6,447 bases of DNA from Puniceicoccales bacterium (GCA_031284845.1 JAITXH010000178.1:1-6447), one strand, 5' to 3'. Shown: positions 1 to 6,424, counted from the stretch's first letter. Program-made: numbers and translations. The notes: generated by a model not told the origin, from the letters alone.

Positions 1-772
1 CAATGAGGTGGTATTGCACATGGTCACGCCAAACCACGGGGTCTTCAAACCTGCCGTCCACGGCAGGATAAACACGTCGGTCGCTGACCTGATTATAAGG
101 AGTAAGTCCGGTTTCGCTAAACCACACACCACCGCCGCGGCATATCATGAGATAGGAACCGTCTTCACGTTGAGCAAACGTGAGATTGGAAAGACCCTCA
201 ATGATGCGCCGATCCCGGGGATTGAATTCAAATTTGCCGCGTTTCCACGGGCCGTTGGGCGAATCGGAGGTGTAGTTAGCACCGATAACGTAGATGGTAT
301 ATTTCCCCTCTTTGCTCCGGAATGCTTCCGGATTATGCCCGCTGCCGATTTTTTCCTGAACTTTGAAAGGCCCGATTGAGTTATCACTCACAGCGTGGAA
401 GACCAGCGAATTCGGCCACTCCGCGTGTCCCTTTGGGGATTTTTCCGACCAGCCGGCGACGTAAAGGTGATATTTCCCTTCGGAGTCGCGCAGGATATTT
501 CCGCCCCAGTAGGACGTTTGGCGATCTTCGATTCCGTTGTCCACGTATCGGGGAATGACGCCGGGTGCACCCCAAGTATCGCTGGAGAGTGTCCCTTGGG
601 GCATCGGCAGGAACCGATCCAAAAAGCGCGCCCCGGGGACGAGCTGTTTCCATTCTGGAGGGCGGGGGCGTTCGACGATTTGGGCGTGGAGGCCGACCGA
701 AGTGGTAACGGCCCCCAGTAGGGCTATAGCACCGAAAAACGCGGTTTTCAGGGGGAAAGAATTCGTGAGCAT
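1..772 (-). CDS. Secreted GH43-like beta-propeller glycoside hydrolase, 3' end outside the window
   Basis: The minus-strand frame is open from an ATG at 772-770 to the window edge (257 codons, no stop), so the C-terminus is missing. An in-frame TAA lies about 18 bases upstream of the ATG, which limits the start to this ATG or a later codon. Residues 1-30 look like a Sec signal peptide: K9, a hydrophobic stretch about 11-27, and a likely cut after LHA-30; there is no lipobox. The rest has the rhythm of a five-bladed propeller: YWGGNIL (88-94) then GKYHLYVAGW (99-108), GSGHNPEAF (143-151) then GKYTIYVIG (156-164), EGLSNLTFAQREDGSYLMICRG beginning at 192, and RFEDPVVW (241-248). Acidic residues such as E82/D83 and E243/D244 are candidate catalytic or substrate-binding positions, but I cannot assign them. 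I recognise the GH43/GH117-like fold, not the exact family or substrate. No strong Shine-Dalgarno sequence is visible. It is divergent from the DUF1080 gene, suggesting extracytoplasmic polysaccharide breakdown. Confidence 0.85.
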   Translation of the reverse strand, partial: MLTNSFPLKTAFFGAIALLGAVTTSVGLHAQIVERPRPPEWKQLVPGARFLDRFLPMPQGTLSSDTWGAPGVIPRYVDNGIEDRQTSYWGGNILRDSEGKYHLYVAGWSEKSPKGHAEWPNSLVFHAVSDNSIGPFKVQEKIGSGHNPEAFRSKEGKYTIYVIGANYTSDSPNGPWKRGKFEFNPRDRRIIEGLSNLTFAQREDGSYLMICRGGGVWFSETGLTPYNQVSDRRVYPAVDGRFEDPVVWRDHVQYHLI

Positions 773-1188
773 GGGTGATCTGTTTGCTTCTTAAGAAGCG
801 GACATCGAATCCCTTTTGCCTTGTCCCGCAAGGTTTTTCCGGGGGAACCATCTGGATTTCGAGTCCCTGAATTTTCCAGGCAACTTTTGTTTGACGCATT
901 TCAAAAATTTTACGGAAAGTTCTGAAAGGTTCCTGCGATCCCTTCAACAAATGGATGCTGTCCGATGCAAACGACATTGACATCTCTTGATGCGGAAGTG
1001 CGAAAAAGTCTTTCACGACCTTGCATGAGAAATGGGTCGGCAAACGACGCAACGGGCGACAGACTTTTCAGGCGGTTTTGGGTTTTGTCTCCCTTCGTTC
1101 GGTGGCTCGCGCCAGCGTTATCAAAAAGTGCTGTTCGATTGCAACAAAGCGGCAGAACGGGTGTCCTTGGGCTCGTCTCTTTCCTCCT
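773..1188. other. Divergent intergenic region between the glycosidase and DUF1080 genes
   Basis: These 416 bases hold no gene I can support: short open frames exist, but none shows a recognisable domain. The region should carry the promoters for both flanking genes. A consensus -35 box TTGACA occurs on the plus strand at 977-982, but no good -10 box follows at 16-18 bases. A TTGACG at 891-896 likewise lacks a partner. On the minus strand TAAAAT (912-907) resembles a -10 box without a convincing -35. An 8-bp inverted repeat (AAAAGTCT 1004-1011, AGACTTTT 1061-1068) has a 49-base spacer and may be chance. The only strong element is the palindrome at 786-799. Confidence 0.6.
786..799. promoter_or_regulatory. 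Perfect 14-bp palindrome, possible operator
   Basis: GCTTCTTAAGAAGC is an exact inverted repeat with no central spacer. It ends 13 bases before the start codon of the minus-strand glycosidase gene (772). Its symmetry and position would suit a dimeric repressor or activator site, or a small hairpin in the mRNA leader. No T-tract follows on either strand, so a terminator is unlikely. A regulator is not encoded in the window, so the role is inferred from position only. Confidence 0.4.
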
Positions 1189-1953
1189 ATGAAAATCATG
1201 CGTTCTTCTTTTTCCGCCCTGCTTACGCTTACCGCTGCAGTGGCCCTAACCTCGCTTTCCGCGACCCAAATCGTTACCGCAGATGGCGGGGATTCAAATA
1301 AGATTCCCAAGGTCGCCGGAACTTTACAGACCACTCCGCCGCCTGTCGGAGCCGAAGTACTCTTCGATGGCACCGAAGCCTCGCTTGATAAATGGGAGCC
1401 GGGCAACAAAGACTCCAAAGTGTGGCCTATTAAAAACGGAATATGGGTGGATACCGCGACGGATTTGTTCACCAAAAAATCCTACGGTTCCTGCCAAATT
1501 CATCTCGAATGGCGTGTCCCTGCCAATCGGGAAGTGAATGGCCAAAGCGGTGGCAACAGCGGCGTAATCTTTATGCCGAAAAAAGGCTGGTATGAGGTGC
1601 AGATCCTTGAATCCCATTCCAATCCGGGGACATACGCGGACGGTATCGCAGGCTCGATTTACCAGCATTCTGCGCCCAAGGTGAATCCGTCTCTTCCCAA
1701 GGGTGAATGGCAGAGCTACGATATTACTTTTACCGCTCCGAAGTTCGGCGAAAAAGGGGAAGTGCTCGCCAAGCCCAAATTTACCGTGATCTATAACGGG
1801 GTCGCGGTGCAGGAAAATTTTGAATTGAGCGGCACCACTCTTCGCCGCGGTTCCAAACTTTCGGCCCATCCGGCGAAACAGCCGATCATGCTTCAGTGGC
1901 ATAAAGACCCAATAGAGTTCCGGAATATCTGGATTAAAGATCTCGAGAAATAG
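1189..1953 (+). CDS. Secreted DUF1080 (3-keto-disaccharide hydrolase family) protein
   Basis: This 254-residue protein matches DUF1080 (PF06439), a concanavalin/LamG-like beta-sandwich family that is abundant in Verrucomicrobiota, Planctomycetota and Bacteroidota and linked to carbohydrate breakdown. Residues 1-31 form a Sec signal peptide (K2, R5, hydrophobic core 7-25, likely cut after VTA-31; no lipobox). The domain spans about 54-254: VLFDG (57-61), W69, SGGNSGVIF (120-128), YEVQILES (135-142), GSIYQH (155-160), GEWQSYDITF (172-181), FTVIYNGV (198-205), and the closing PIMLQWHKDPIEFRNIWIK. I chose the ATG at 1189 because it begins the signal peptide; ATG 1198 is a possible alternative. 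The frame is open further upstream to a TTG at 1021, but that would bury the signal peptide inside the protein. No Shine-Dalgarno sequence precedes the start. The length is normal for a single-domain member. The exact substrate cannot be read from the sequence. Confidence 0.92.
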   Translation: MKIMRSSFSALLTLTAAVALTSLSATQIVTADGGDSNKIPKVAGTLQTTPPPVGAEVLFDGTEASLDKWEPGNKDSKVWPIKNGIWVDTATDLFTKKSYGSCQIHLEWRVPANREVNGQSGGNSGVIFMPKKGWYEVQILESHSNPGTYADGIAGSIYQHSAPKVNPSLPKGEWQSYDITFTAPKFGEKGEVLAKPKFTVIYNGVAVQENFELSGTTLRRGSKLSAHPAKQPIMLQWHKDPIEFRNIWIKDLEK

Positions 1954-1983
1954 CCTGCCGTAATAATCGAGTCTGAAAATGAT

Positions 1984-2018
1984 AATTGCTCCGGGCGTTT
2001 ATACGCCGGAGCAATTTT
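1984..2018. terminator. Probable bidirectional terminator hairpin
   Basis: AATTGCTCCGGGCGT (1984-1998) pairs with ACGCCGGAGCAATT (2003-2016) around a 4-base loop, with one bulged G in the left arm. The stem is GC-rich in its middle and A/T-rich at its base, and TT follows on the plus strand. It lies about 30 bases after the stop of the DUF1080 gene (1953) and about 30 bases after the stop of recQ (2050, minus strand), so it sits centrally between two convergent genes. The T-tracts are short on both sides, so termination strength is uncertain. Confidence 0.75.
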
Positions 2019-2049
2019 GCTTCCAGCGCAACGCGGAGAGGGGGAGCGT

Positions 2050-4434
2050 TCACGAATACCGGCGGATGGTATCGAGAAATTCTTCCAACACCTCGCGTTT
2101 TCGCGCAGAGACACCGGGAAGTTTGATGGCTTCCTCGACCGTCTTGGGGCGGTATTTTGCCAATGATTCAATGCCTGTGTTGTGGAACACCATGAACTGC
2201 GGAATGCCGCCCCGGAGCTTGGCGATGACTGCCCGTTTCGCACGTAATTTTCCGAGAAGCATTTTCTCGTGGGCATCGGGTGTGGAGGCGGCGCTGCCTT
2301 TCCCGGTGCCTTTCTCTGCGGCATTTTTTCCGGCAAGGGCGGGAGCAGAAGTTTCCAGTGCGAGCGTTTCGCGATGATGCGATTTGCCGGGACTCCTGGT
2401 GGCACGGCGCGACGTTGTTGTCGGCAGCGGCGGCGGGGGAACGTTGTCGTATTCGTCCGAATCAAAATCGTCGGGGAAACGGTTTTCAGCCTCGCGCCGA
2501 TTCTTGCGCGAACGCCCGCGTTCACGGGGAACTTGCATTGCGCCTGTGCGCGTCGGCCATTCCATTTTGAATGTCGCTGTGCCTCGCATCACCTGCGAGC
2601 CGCGGGAGGTCAGCGAGAGCAAGGGGATGGTGTTTCCGTCTTCCAATTTTTTTTCGACGCTCTTCACGAGGTTGACGGCTTCCATTTGGCGAAAGAGCGA
2701 GACGATGTAGTTGCGGCCTTCGGTGCGCAGGAGTCCGTAGGTGGAAAGCGCGTTGAGGCGGGCGTTGCGGATGCTTTCGGTGTCGGCCCCGGCGAGACAT
2801 TCGATGATGCGGAGACGCCCGAATTTCGGGAGCCATTCGTCCGTGGAAATGCGTTCGGACATGCGCGCTACACCGCTCAATGCCTTGCGGACAATTTCCA
2901 GTTCTTCCACATCGGGGGCGCGTCGGTTGGCGTTTTCGGGGGCATCGCAAATATCGCAGCAATCGCAGGGGGCGGGGTCGGCTTCGCCGAAGTAGGCGAG
3001 TATCCATTTCTGGCGGCATTCGTTGGCGTAGGCGTATTGGACGATGGCTTCGAGTTTGCGCATGTCGCGGCGGCGTTTCTCCGCGAGAGCGTCCCAGTCC
3101 AACTCAAGTTCGCCGGCGGATTTCTCCGCCTGGAGCAGACGTGTGCCGCGGATGCGTTTTCCGGGAATGTCGAAACGCTCGATGATGTTTTTCCGGCTGA
3201 GAATGGACAACGTGGTGCCAACGGCCATCGGGTTCACTTTGCCGGTTTCTTTTTTGACGGCTTCGGCGAGGTCATCCACCGAGAGGCGGATGGAGCTGCC
3301 GTCTTCCTCCTTGGCGGCGAGTGCGCGCAACGTCTCATAGACACGCTGGATGGTGTCGCGGTCGGGATTCGTGCCCTCGAGAAAAAACTCCTGGATGCGC
3401 CGGTCGGTGTAATTGAAAAGCATTTCACAGTGCGCGGGCTTGCCGTCGCGTCCGGCGCGCCCGGCTTCCTGGTAGTAGGCTTCCACGCTTCCGGGCATCT
3501 CGAAGTGGACTACAAAACGGATGTCGGCGCGGTCTATGCCCATGCCGAAGGCGTTGGTGGCGACGGCAACAGAAGCGCCGCCGTGCATGAAGAGGTCTTG
3601 CGCGGCGGTGCGGGCGTTGTCGTCCATGCCCGCGTGATAGGCCACACAGTGCTTGGGGCCGAGGGCCTCACTGACGCGCTCGACGCTTTTGCGCGTGGCG
3701 CAATAGACGATTCCGGTTTTGTGTTTGCGGACGAGTTCTTTGATTCGCGCGATTTTTGCGGCGAAGAGCGAGTCGCCGCCCCGGGCGAGGTCGGGGGCAA
3801 TTGAGTTGACGGCAAAGCGGAGGTTTTTGCGTCCGAATCCGGCCACGAAGGAGACGGCGTCGCGCAGGCGAAGTTGTTTGAGGATGTCGTCGCGCACTTC
3901 GGGGGTGGCCGTGGCCGTGAGCGCGACTACGGGCGGGCGCCCAAGGCGGTCGAGGGCTTCGCCGAGGCGGAGATAATCGGGGCGGAAGTCGTGCCCCCAT
4001 TGGGAAAGGCAGTGGGCTTCGTCCACCGCAAAGAGGGAGACTTTTGCGGCGGAGAGCATGTCCACGAAGAAGCGGCTGCGGAAACGCTCGGGGGCGATAT
4101 AGACGAGCTTGATTTCTCCGGCACGGATACGGCGGAAGACTTCGCGTTGCTCCTCCATGGTTTGGGAGCTGTTGATCATGCCCGCGGGGATGTTGCGTGC
4201 GGTGAGGGCGTCCACTTGGTCTTTCATCAGCGCGATGAGCGGCGAGACGACAACGGTGACGTCGGGCAGGAGCATGGCGGGAAGCTGGTAGCAGAGGGAT
4301 TTTCCGCCGCCTGTGGGCATGATGACAAGAGTGTCTTGTCCGGCGAGAATGGTGCTGACGATGACTCCTTGCGGTTCCCGGAAGTCCGGGAATCCGAAAT
4401 ACTGTTGGAGGGCCTGCTGCGGGCTGAGCGTCAT
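2050..4434 (-). CDS. recQ: ATP-dependent DNA helicase RecQ
   Basis: This 794-residue protein is a 3'-5' superfamily 2 helicase of DNA recombination and replication-fork repair. Visible in order: motif 0 (FGFPDFREPQ, 13-22), Walker A MPTGGGKS (39-46), DEAH box (138-141) with the aromatic-rich loop HCLSQWGHDF (141-150), TATAT (173-177), and motifs V-VI ending QEAGRAGRDG (322-331). Zinc ligands C473, C490, C493 and C496 keep the 17-3-3 spacing of E. coli RecQ. An RQC winged helix follows (about 505-620) and an HRDC domain closes the protein (about 722-794). Two parts are enlarged: about 140 residues separate motif VI from C473, against about 50 in E. coli, and a charged, Pro/Thr/Ala-rich linker spans about 632-721. 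The frame stays open upstream to 4731, but the start at 4434 places motif 0 as usual, has AGGAG upstream and avoids overlapping ymdB. It converges with the DUF1080 gene and diverges from ymdB. Confidence 0.96.
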   Translation of the reverse strand: MTLSPQQALQQYFGFPDFREPQGVIVSTILAGQDTLVIMPTGGGKSLCYQLPAMLLPDVTVVVSPLIALMKDQVDALTARNIPAGMINSSQTMEEQREVFRRIRAGEIKLVYIAPERFRSRFFVDMLSAAKVSLFAVDEAHCLSQWGHDFRPDYLRLGEALDRLGRPPVVALTATATPEVRDDILKQLRLRDAVSFVAGFGRKNLRFAVNSIAPDLARGGDSLFAAKIARIKELVRKHKTGIVYCATRKSVERVSEALGPKHCVAYHAGMDDNARTAAQDLFMHGGASVAVATNAFGMGIDRADIRFVVHFEMPGSVEAYYQEAGRAGRDGKPAHCEMLFNYTDRRIQEFFLEGTNPDRDTIQRVYETLRALAAKEEDGSSIRLSVDDLAEAVKKETGKVNPMAVGTTLSILSRKNIIERFDIPGKRIRGTRLLQAEKSAGELELDWDALAEKRRRDMRKLEAIVQYAYANECRQKWILAYFGEADPAPCDCCDICDAPENANRRAPDVEELEIVRKALSGVARMSERISTDEWLPKFGRLRIIECLAGADTESIRNARLNALSTYGLLRTEGRNYIVSLFRQMEAVNLVKSVEKKLEDGNTIPLLSLTSRGSQVMRGTATFKMEWPTRTGAMQVPRERGRSRKNRREAENRFPDDFDSDEYDNVPPPPLPTTTSRRATRSPGKSHHRETLALETSAPALAGKNAAEKGTGKGSAASTPDAHEKMLLGKLRAKRAVIAKLRGGIPQFMVFHNTGIESLAKYRPKTVEEAIKLPGVSARKREVLEEFLDTIRRYS

Positions 4435-4446
4435 TTTGCGGGAAAG

Positions 4447-4451
4447 CTCCT
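4447..4451 (-). promoter_or_regulatory. Shine-Dalgarno sequence of recQ
   Basis: On the minus strand AGGAG (4451-4447) lies 12 bases before the ATG at 4434. The spacing is somewhat long, but it is the best match nearby and supports starting recQ here rather than at an upstream codon of the same open frame. Confidence 0.5.
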
Positions 4452-4498
4452 GCCGTTTTTTGAAGACGTTGGCAAAGCCGGAAAACGGCGGAAGAAAA

Positions 4499-4537
4499 AC
4501 CTCGCGGCATTCGGGCTTGGGGGCTTCCTTGCGAGGT
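4499..4537 (+). repeat. Inverted repeat covering the ymdB ribosome binding site
   Basis: The arms ACCTCGC (4499-4505) and GCGAGGT (4531-4537) are exact complements separated by 25 bases. The right arm holds the only purine-rich, GAGG-type sequence in front of the ymdB ATG (4538), so pairing in the mRNA would occlude ribosome entry. With 7-bp arms, chance is a real alternative. Confidence 0.35.
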
Positions 4538-5326
4538 ATGAAAAAACTTTTGTTTTTGGGAGATGTTGTGGGTGCTCCGGGACGCAAGGCGGTGGTGCGC
4601 GAATTGCCGACGCTCATTGGTTCGCTCGGGGTGGACTGGGTAGTCGTTAACGGCGAAAATTCTGCCGGGGGCTCCGGGATTAACAGGGAGATTACGCAGG
4701 AGTTGGCTGGTGCCGGCGCGGCTGCTGTCACGCTGGGCGATCACGTCTGGGACCAGAAGGGTTTTCAGAATGAGATTGGGCTGTTGCCGAGGCTTTGCCG
4801 ACCGGCGAATTTACCGCACCAGTGTCCGGGGGCGACGTATCTGATTGCGGAGAGCGCGGGCGGGGCACGGTTGCTGGTGTTCACGGTGTTGGGGCGGCAG
4901 TTTATGCGGCAGCACGTCGAGTGCCCCTTTGCGACGGCGGATCGTTTGTTGAATGAGCTTGAAGGGAAATACGATTATTCGCTGGTGGAAATTCACGCGG
5001 AGGCCACTTCGGAAAAGATTGCGATGGGGTGGTATTTGGATGGGCGCGCTTCGGTCGTGGTGGGGACGCATACGCACGTCGCCACGGCGGATGTCCGGGT
5101 GCTTCCGCGAGGGACGGCGTATCAGACGGACGCCGGGATGTGCGGGCCGCACGAAGGCGTGATCGGGCGCGATGTGCAGGCCGTGCTCGGCGCGTTTTTG
5201 GACGGGATGCCGCGGCGCTTCGCGGTTGCGGAGGGCGATGTGCGGTTGAACGGGTTGTTGGTCACGCTCAACGATGCGGGGTTGGCGGCGGCGGCGGAGC
5301 GTTTCGAGTGGTGCGGTGTGGTGTGA
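4538..5326 (+). CDS. ymdB: YmdB/TIGR00282-family metallophosphoesterase
   Basis: The 262-residue protein aligns over its full length with the YmdB family, dinuclear-metal phosphodiesterases; Bacillus subtilis YmdB hydrolyses 2',3'-cyclic nucleotides and affects biofilm and sporulation choices. Family signatures seen: GDVVGAPGR (8-16), NGENSAGGSGI (38-48), GDHVWDQ (67-73), RPANLP (88-93), HAEATSEKIAMGWYLDGRAS (153-172), GTHTHVATAD (176-185) and GTAYQTDAGMCGP (192-204). Likely metal ligands are D9, E40, N41, H69, H153, H178 and H180. At residue 68 an Asp replaces the Asn of the usual GNH motif. There is no signal peptide or membrane segment, so it should be cytoplasmic. The ATG at 4538 gives the family's normal N-terminus; the frame is open upstream but that part runs into recQ and lacks family similarity. 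It is divergent from recQ with 103 bases between them. Its role in this organism is inferred only from the family. Confidence 0.93.
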   Translation: MKKLLFLGDVVGAPGRKAVVRELPTLIGSLGVDWVVVNGENSAGGSGINREITQELAGAGAAAVTLGDHVWDQKGFQNEIGLLPRLCRPANLPHQCPGATYLIAESAGGARLLVFTVLGRQFMRQHVECPFATADRLLNELEGKYDYSLVEIHAEATSEKIAMGWYLDGRASVVVGTHTHVATADVRVLPRGTAYQTDAGMCGPHEGVIGRDVQAVLGAFLDGMPRRFAVAEGDVRLNGLLVTLNDAGLAAAAERFEWCGVV

Positions 5327-5330
5327 TCGC

Positions 5331-5374
5331 AAGCGTCGCAGCAAAAGGTGACAGGCAACTTTGGGTTGACGCTT
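5331..5374 (+). terminator. Weak terminator-like hairpin after ymdB
   Basis: AAGCGTC (5331-5337) and GACGCTT (5368-5374) are exact complements 5 bases after the ymdB stop. The 30-base interior could extend the structure through AAAG and CTTT. GTTGTTTTG follows, which is a poor T-tract. The rest of the gap to the next stop (5375-5422) is G/T-rich on the plus strand and shows no other feature. It could end ymdB transcription, but the long loop makes this tentative. Confidence 0.3.
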
Positions 5375-5422
5375 CGTTGTTTTGGGTGGGCATTTTTGTG
5401 GCGTAGGGTTTGGGGTTGTCGG

Positions 5423-6424
5423 TTAGCTGTCCTGCCCGCCGCGCATGGAGAACATCTCAGCGAAGTCATCTTTGGCGTGGGTTGCAAAGGGACGCACCTT
5501 CATGCCGCGACGCTTCGACGTGCGGGCCTGATACTCGCGGAGGTGCCCATTCACAAATTGATGTCCACCGATTATCGCTCCCTTGGTCAACCAACGCATC
5601 CGCAAGCGCAAGCGTTGTTCTGCGCTCAGTTTTCCGCCTGCTTTCAGGGTCTTTTCAAGTTCTGCGGCGGGGATGCTGGCACTGGTGAAATCGCCGCGTT
5701 TAGGGGTCGAACCTTTCCCGAATAACTTCATTCGGTATTCGGCGAGCACGGTGGCGTCGTCGAGTTTTTCGCCTTCTGCCATGGTGCTGCGGAGGCCCTG
5801 AACCATTTTTCCCCCGACTGCCTCAGCCTCGCCGTAGCCGCACCAGCGGTAGTCCTTCGGGTCTCGCACAATTCCGGCACGCACGGGGTTTAGGTCAATG
5901 TAGGCCGCGACAGTCCGCATCGCGAAGTGGTGATTTCCTTCGACTACGGTGCTGGTGAAACGTTCTGCCCAGAGGGTTCCGAAGCGGCTATGGTTCTGAT
6001 TGAACCAGATCGAGAAGCGTTGTTTCACGGTCTTCATGAATTCGGAGAGGTCGCCCATACGTCGGAGCAGTTTATCGCGCACCTTCTGGGCGACGCTGCT
6101 GTTTTCGCGGAGCAAGTTTTCGAGGACTTCGATCGTCATCGTTGCCCACGGGGAGGGCGTCGGGTGGAGCACCTTATAGCGGCGAACGAGTTCCTTATCG
6201 GAGACATTCTTTTGTTCGGGCACTCTCACGAGAATGTGAAAGTGGTTCGTCATGATTGCGTAGGTGATGATCTCGACGCCCGAAAAATCTGCGGCTTGGT
6301 GAAGCTGTTTTCGCAGGGTCTCCTTGGCAGAGTTATCGAAGAGCATCTCTCCGTTTACGGTTCTGGTGACGCAATGGTAGATCGTGTCCGGGTGATTCGA
6401 TTTGATACGGCGTTGGCGTGACAT
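5423..6424 (-). CDS. RAYT-like HUH transposase-family protein (IS200-like), catalytic tyrosine not found
   Basis: This 333-residue protein belongs to the REP-associated tyrosine transposase group (Y1 HUH fold, PF01797-like), single-strand DNA nucleases related to IS200/IS605 TnpA that are normally single-copy and tied to REP palindromes. The N-terminal core has YHCVTR (16-21), the HUH motif in MTNHFHILV (58-66, H61 and H63), LSEFMKTVKQRF (126-137), GTLWAERF (149-156) and AAYIDLNPVRAGIV (173-186), followed by DYRWCGYGEA (191-200). The C-terminal part holds GAIIGGHQFVNGHL (282-295) and a basic tail, as in long RAYT-like proteins. No tyrosine occurs between Y83 and Y175, where the nucleophile should lie; the equivalent helix has F137 and F141. 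The ATG at 6424 precedes the conserved core directly and no Shine-Dalgarno sequence is visible. Only 23 bases upstream are available, and no REP or IS200-type hairpin is clear at either side. Confidence 0.9.
   Translation of the reverse strand: MSRQRRIKSNHPDTIYHCVTRTVNGEMLFDNSAKETLRKQLHQAADFSGVEIITYAIMTNHFHILVRVPEQKNVSDKELVRRYKVLHPTPSPWATMTIEVLENLLRENSSVAQKVRDKLLRRMGDLSEFMKTVKQRFSIWFNQNHSRFGTLWAERFTSTVVEGNHHFAMRTVAAYIDLNPVRAGIVRDPKDYRWCGYGEAEAVGGKMVQGLRSTMAEGEKLDDATVLAEYRMKLFGKGSTPKRGDFTSASIPAAELEKTLKAGGKLSAEQRLRLRMRWLTKGAIIGGHQFVNGHLREYQARTSKRRGMKVRPFATHAKDDFAEMFSMRGGQDS

Larger units (their letters stand above)
4435..4537. promoter_or_regulatory. Divergent recQ/ymdB promoter region with inverted repeats
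   Basis: These 103 bases must carry the start signals of both genes unless a promoter lies inside one of them. I found no convincing -35/-10 pair on either strand. Two structures stand out. GCCGTTTT (4452-4459) and AAAACGGC (4482-4489) form a perfect 8-bp inverted repeat with a 22-base spacer. ACCTCGC (4499-4505) and GCGAGGT (4531-4537) form a perfect 7-bp repeat that ends directly at the ymdB start codon and is listed separately. Confidence 0.45.

Noticed and set aside
977..1005. Sigma-70 promoter starting with TTGACA
   Set aside because: The -35 box is perfect, but at 16-18 bases downstream only GC-rich or A-rich sequence without a TATAAT-like hexamer is found.
384..1052. 222-codon minus-strand frame covering the intergenic region and the glycosidase gene
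   Set aside because: From 772 leftwards the true frame is the glycosidase, which has a signal peptide and propeller motifs; this one is Arg/Pro-rich and featureless.
1021..1188. Upstream TTG start of the DUF1080 gene
   Set aside because: It would place 56 unrelated residues before an obvious signal peptide beginning at ATG 1189.
2269..3804. 511-codon plus-strand open frame opposite recQ
   Set aside because: It lies entirely antisense to conserved RecQ domains; its Gly/Ala/Val/Phe-rich composition is typical of the shadow frame of a GC-rich gene, and no domain is recognisable.
3874..4650. 258-codon plus-strand frame opposite the RecQ N-terminus
   Set aside because: It is antisense to the Walker A/DEAH region and extends into ymdB in another frame; no domain is recognisable.
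4435..4731. 99-codon N-terminal extension of recQ
   Set aside because: It would overlap about 190 bases of ymdB on the other strand, shows no RecQ similarity, and the ATG at 4434 gives the normal family N-terminus.
3668..4744. 358-codon minus-strand frame overlapping recQ and the ymdB start
   Set aside because: It is the out-of-frame shadow of recQ, rich in Arg, Pro and His, with no family similarity.
5375..5422. G/T-rich stretch with GTAG beside the RAYT-like gene, considered as a REP element
   Set aside because: There is no palindrome next to the GTAG, and no second copy is found on the other side of the gene within the 23 bases available.
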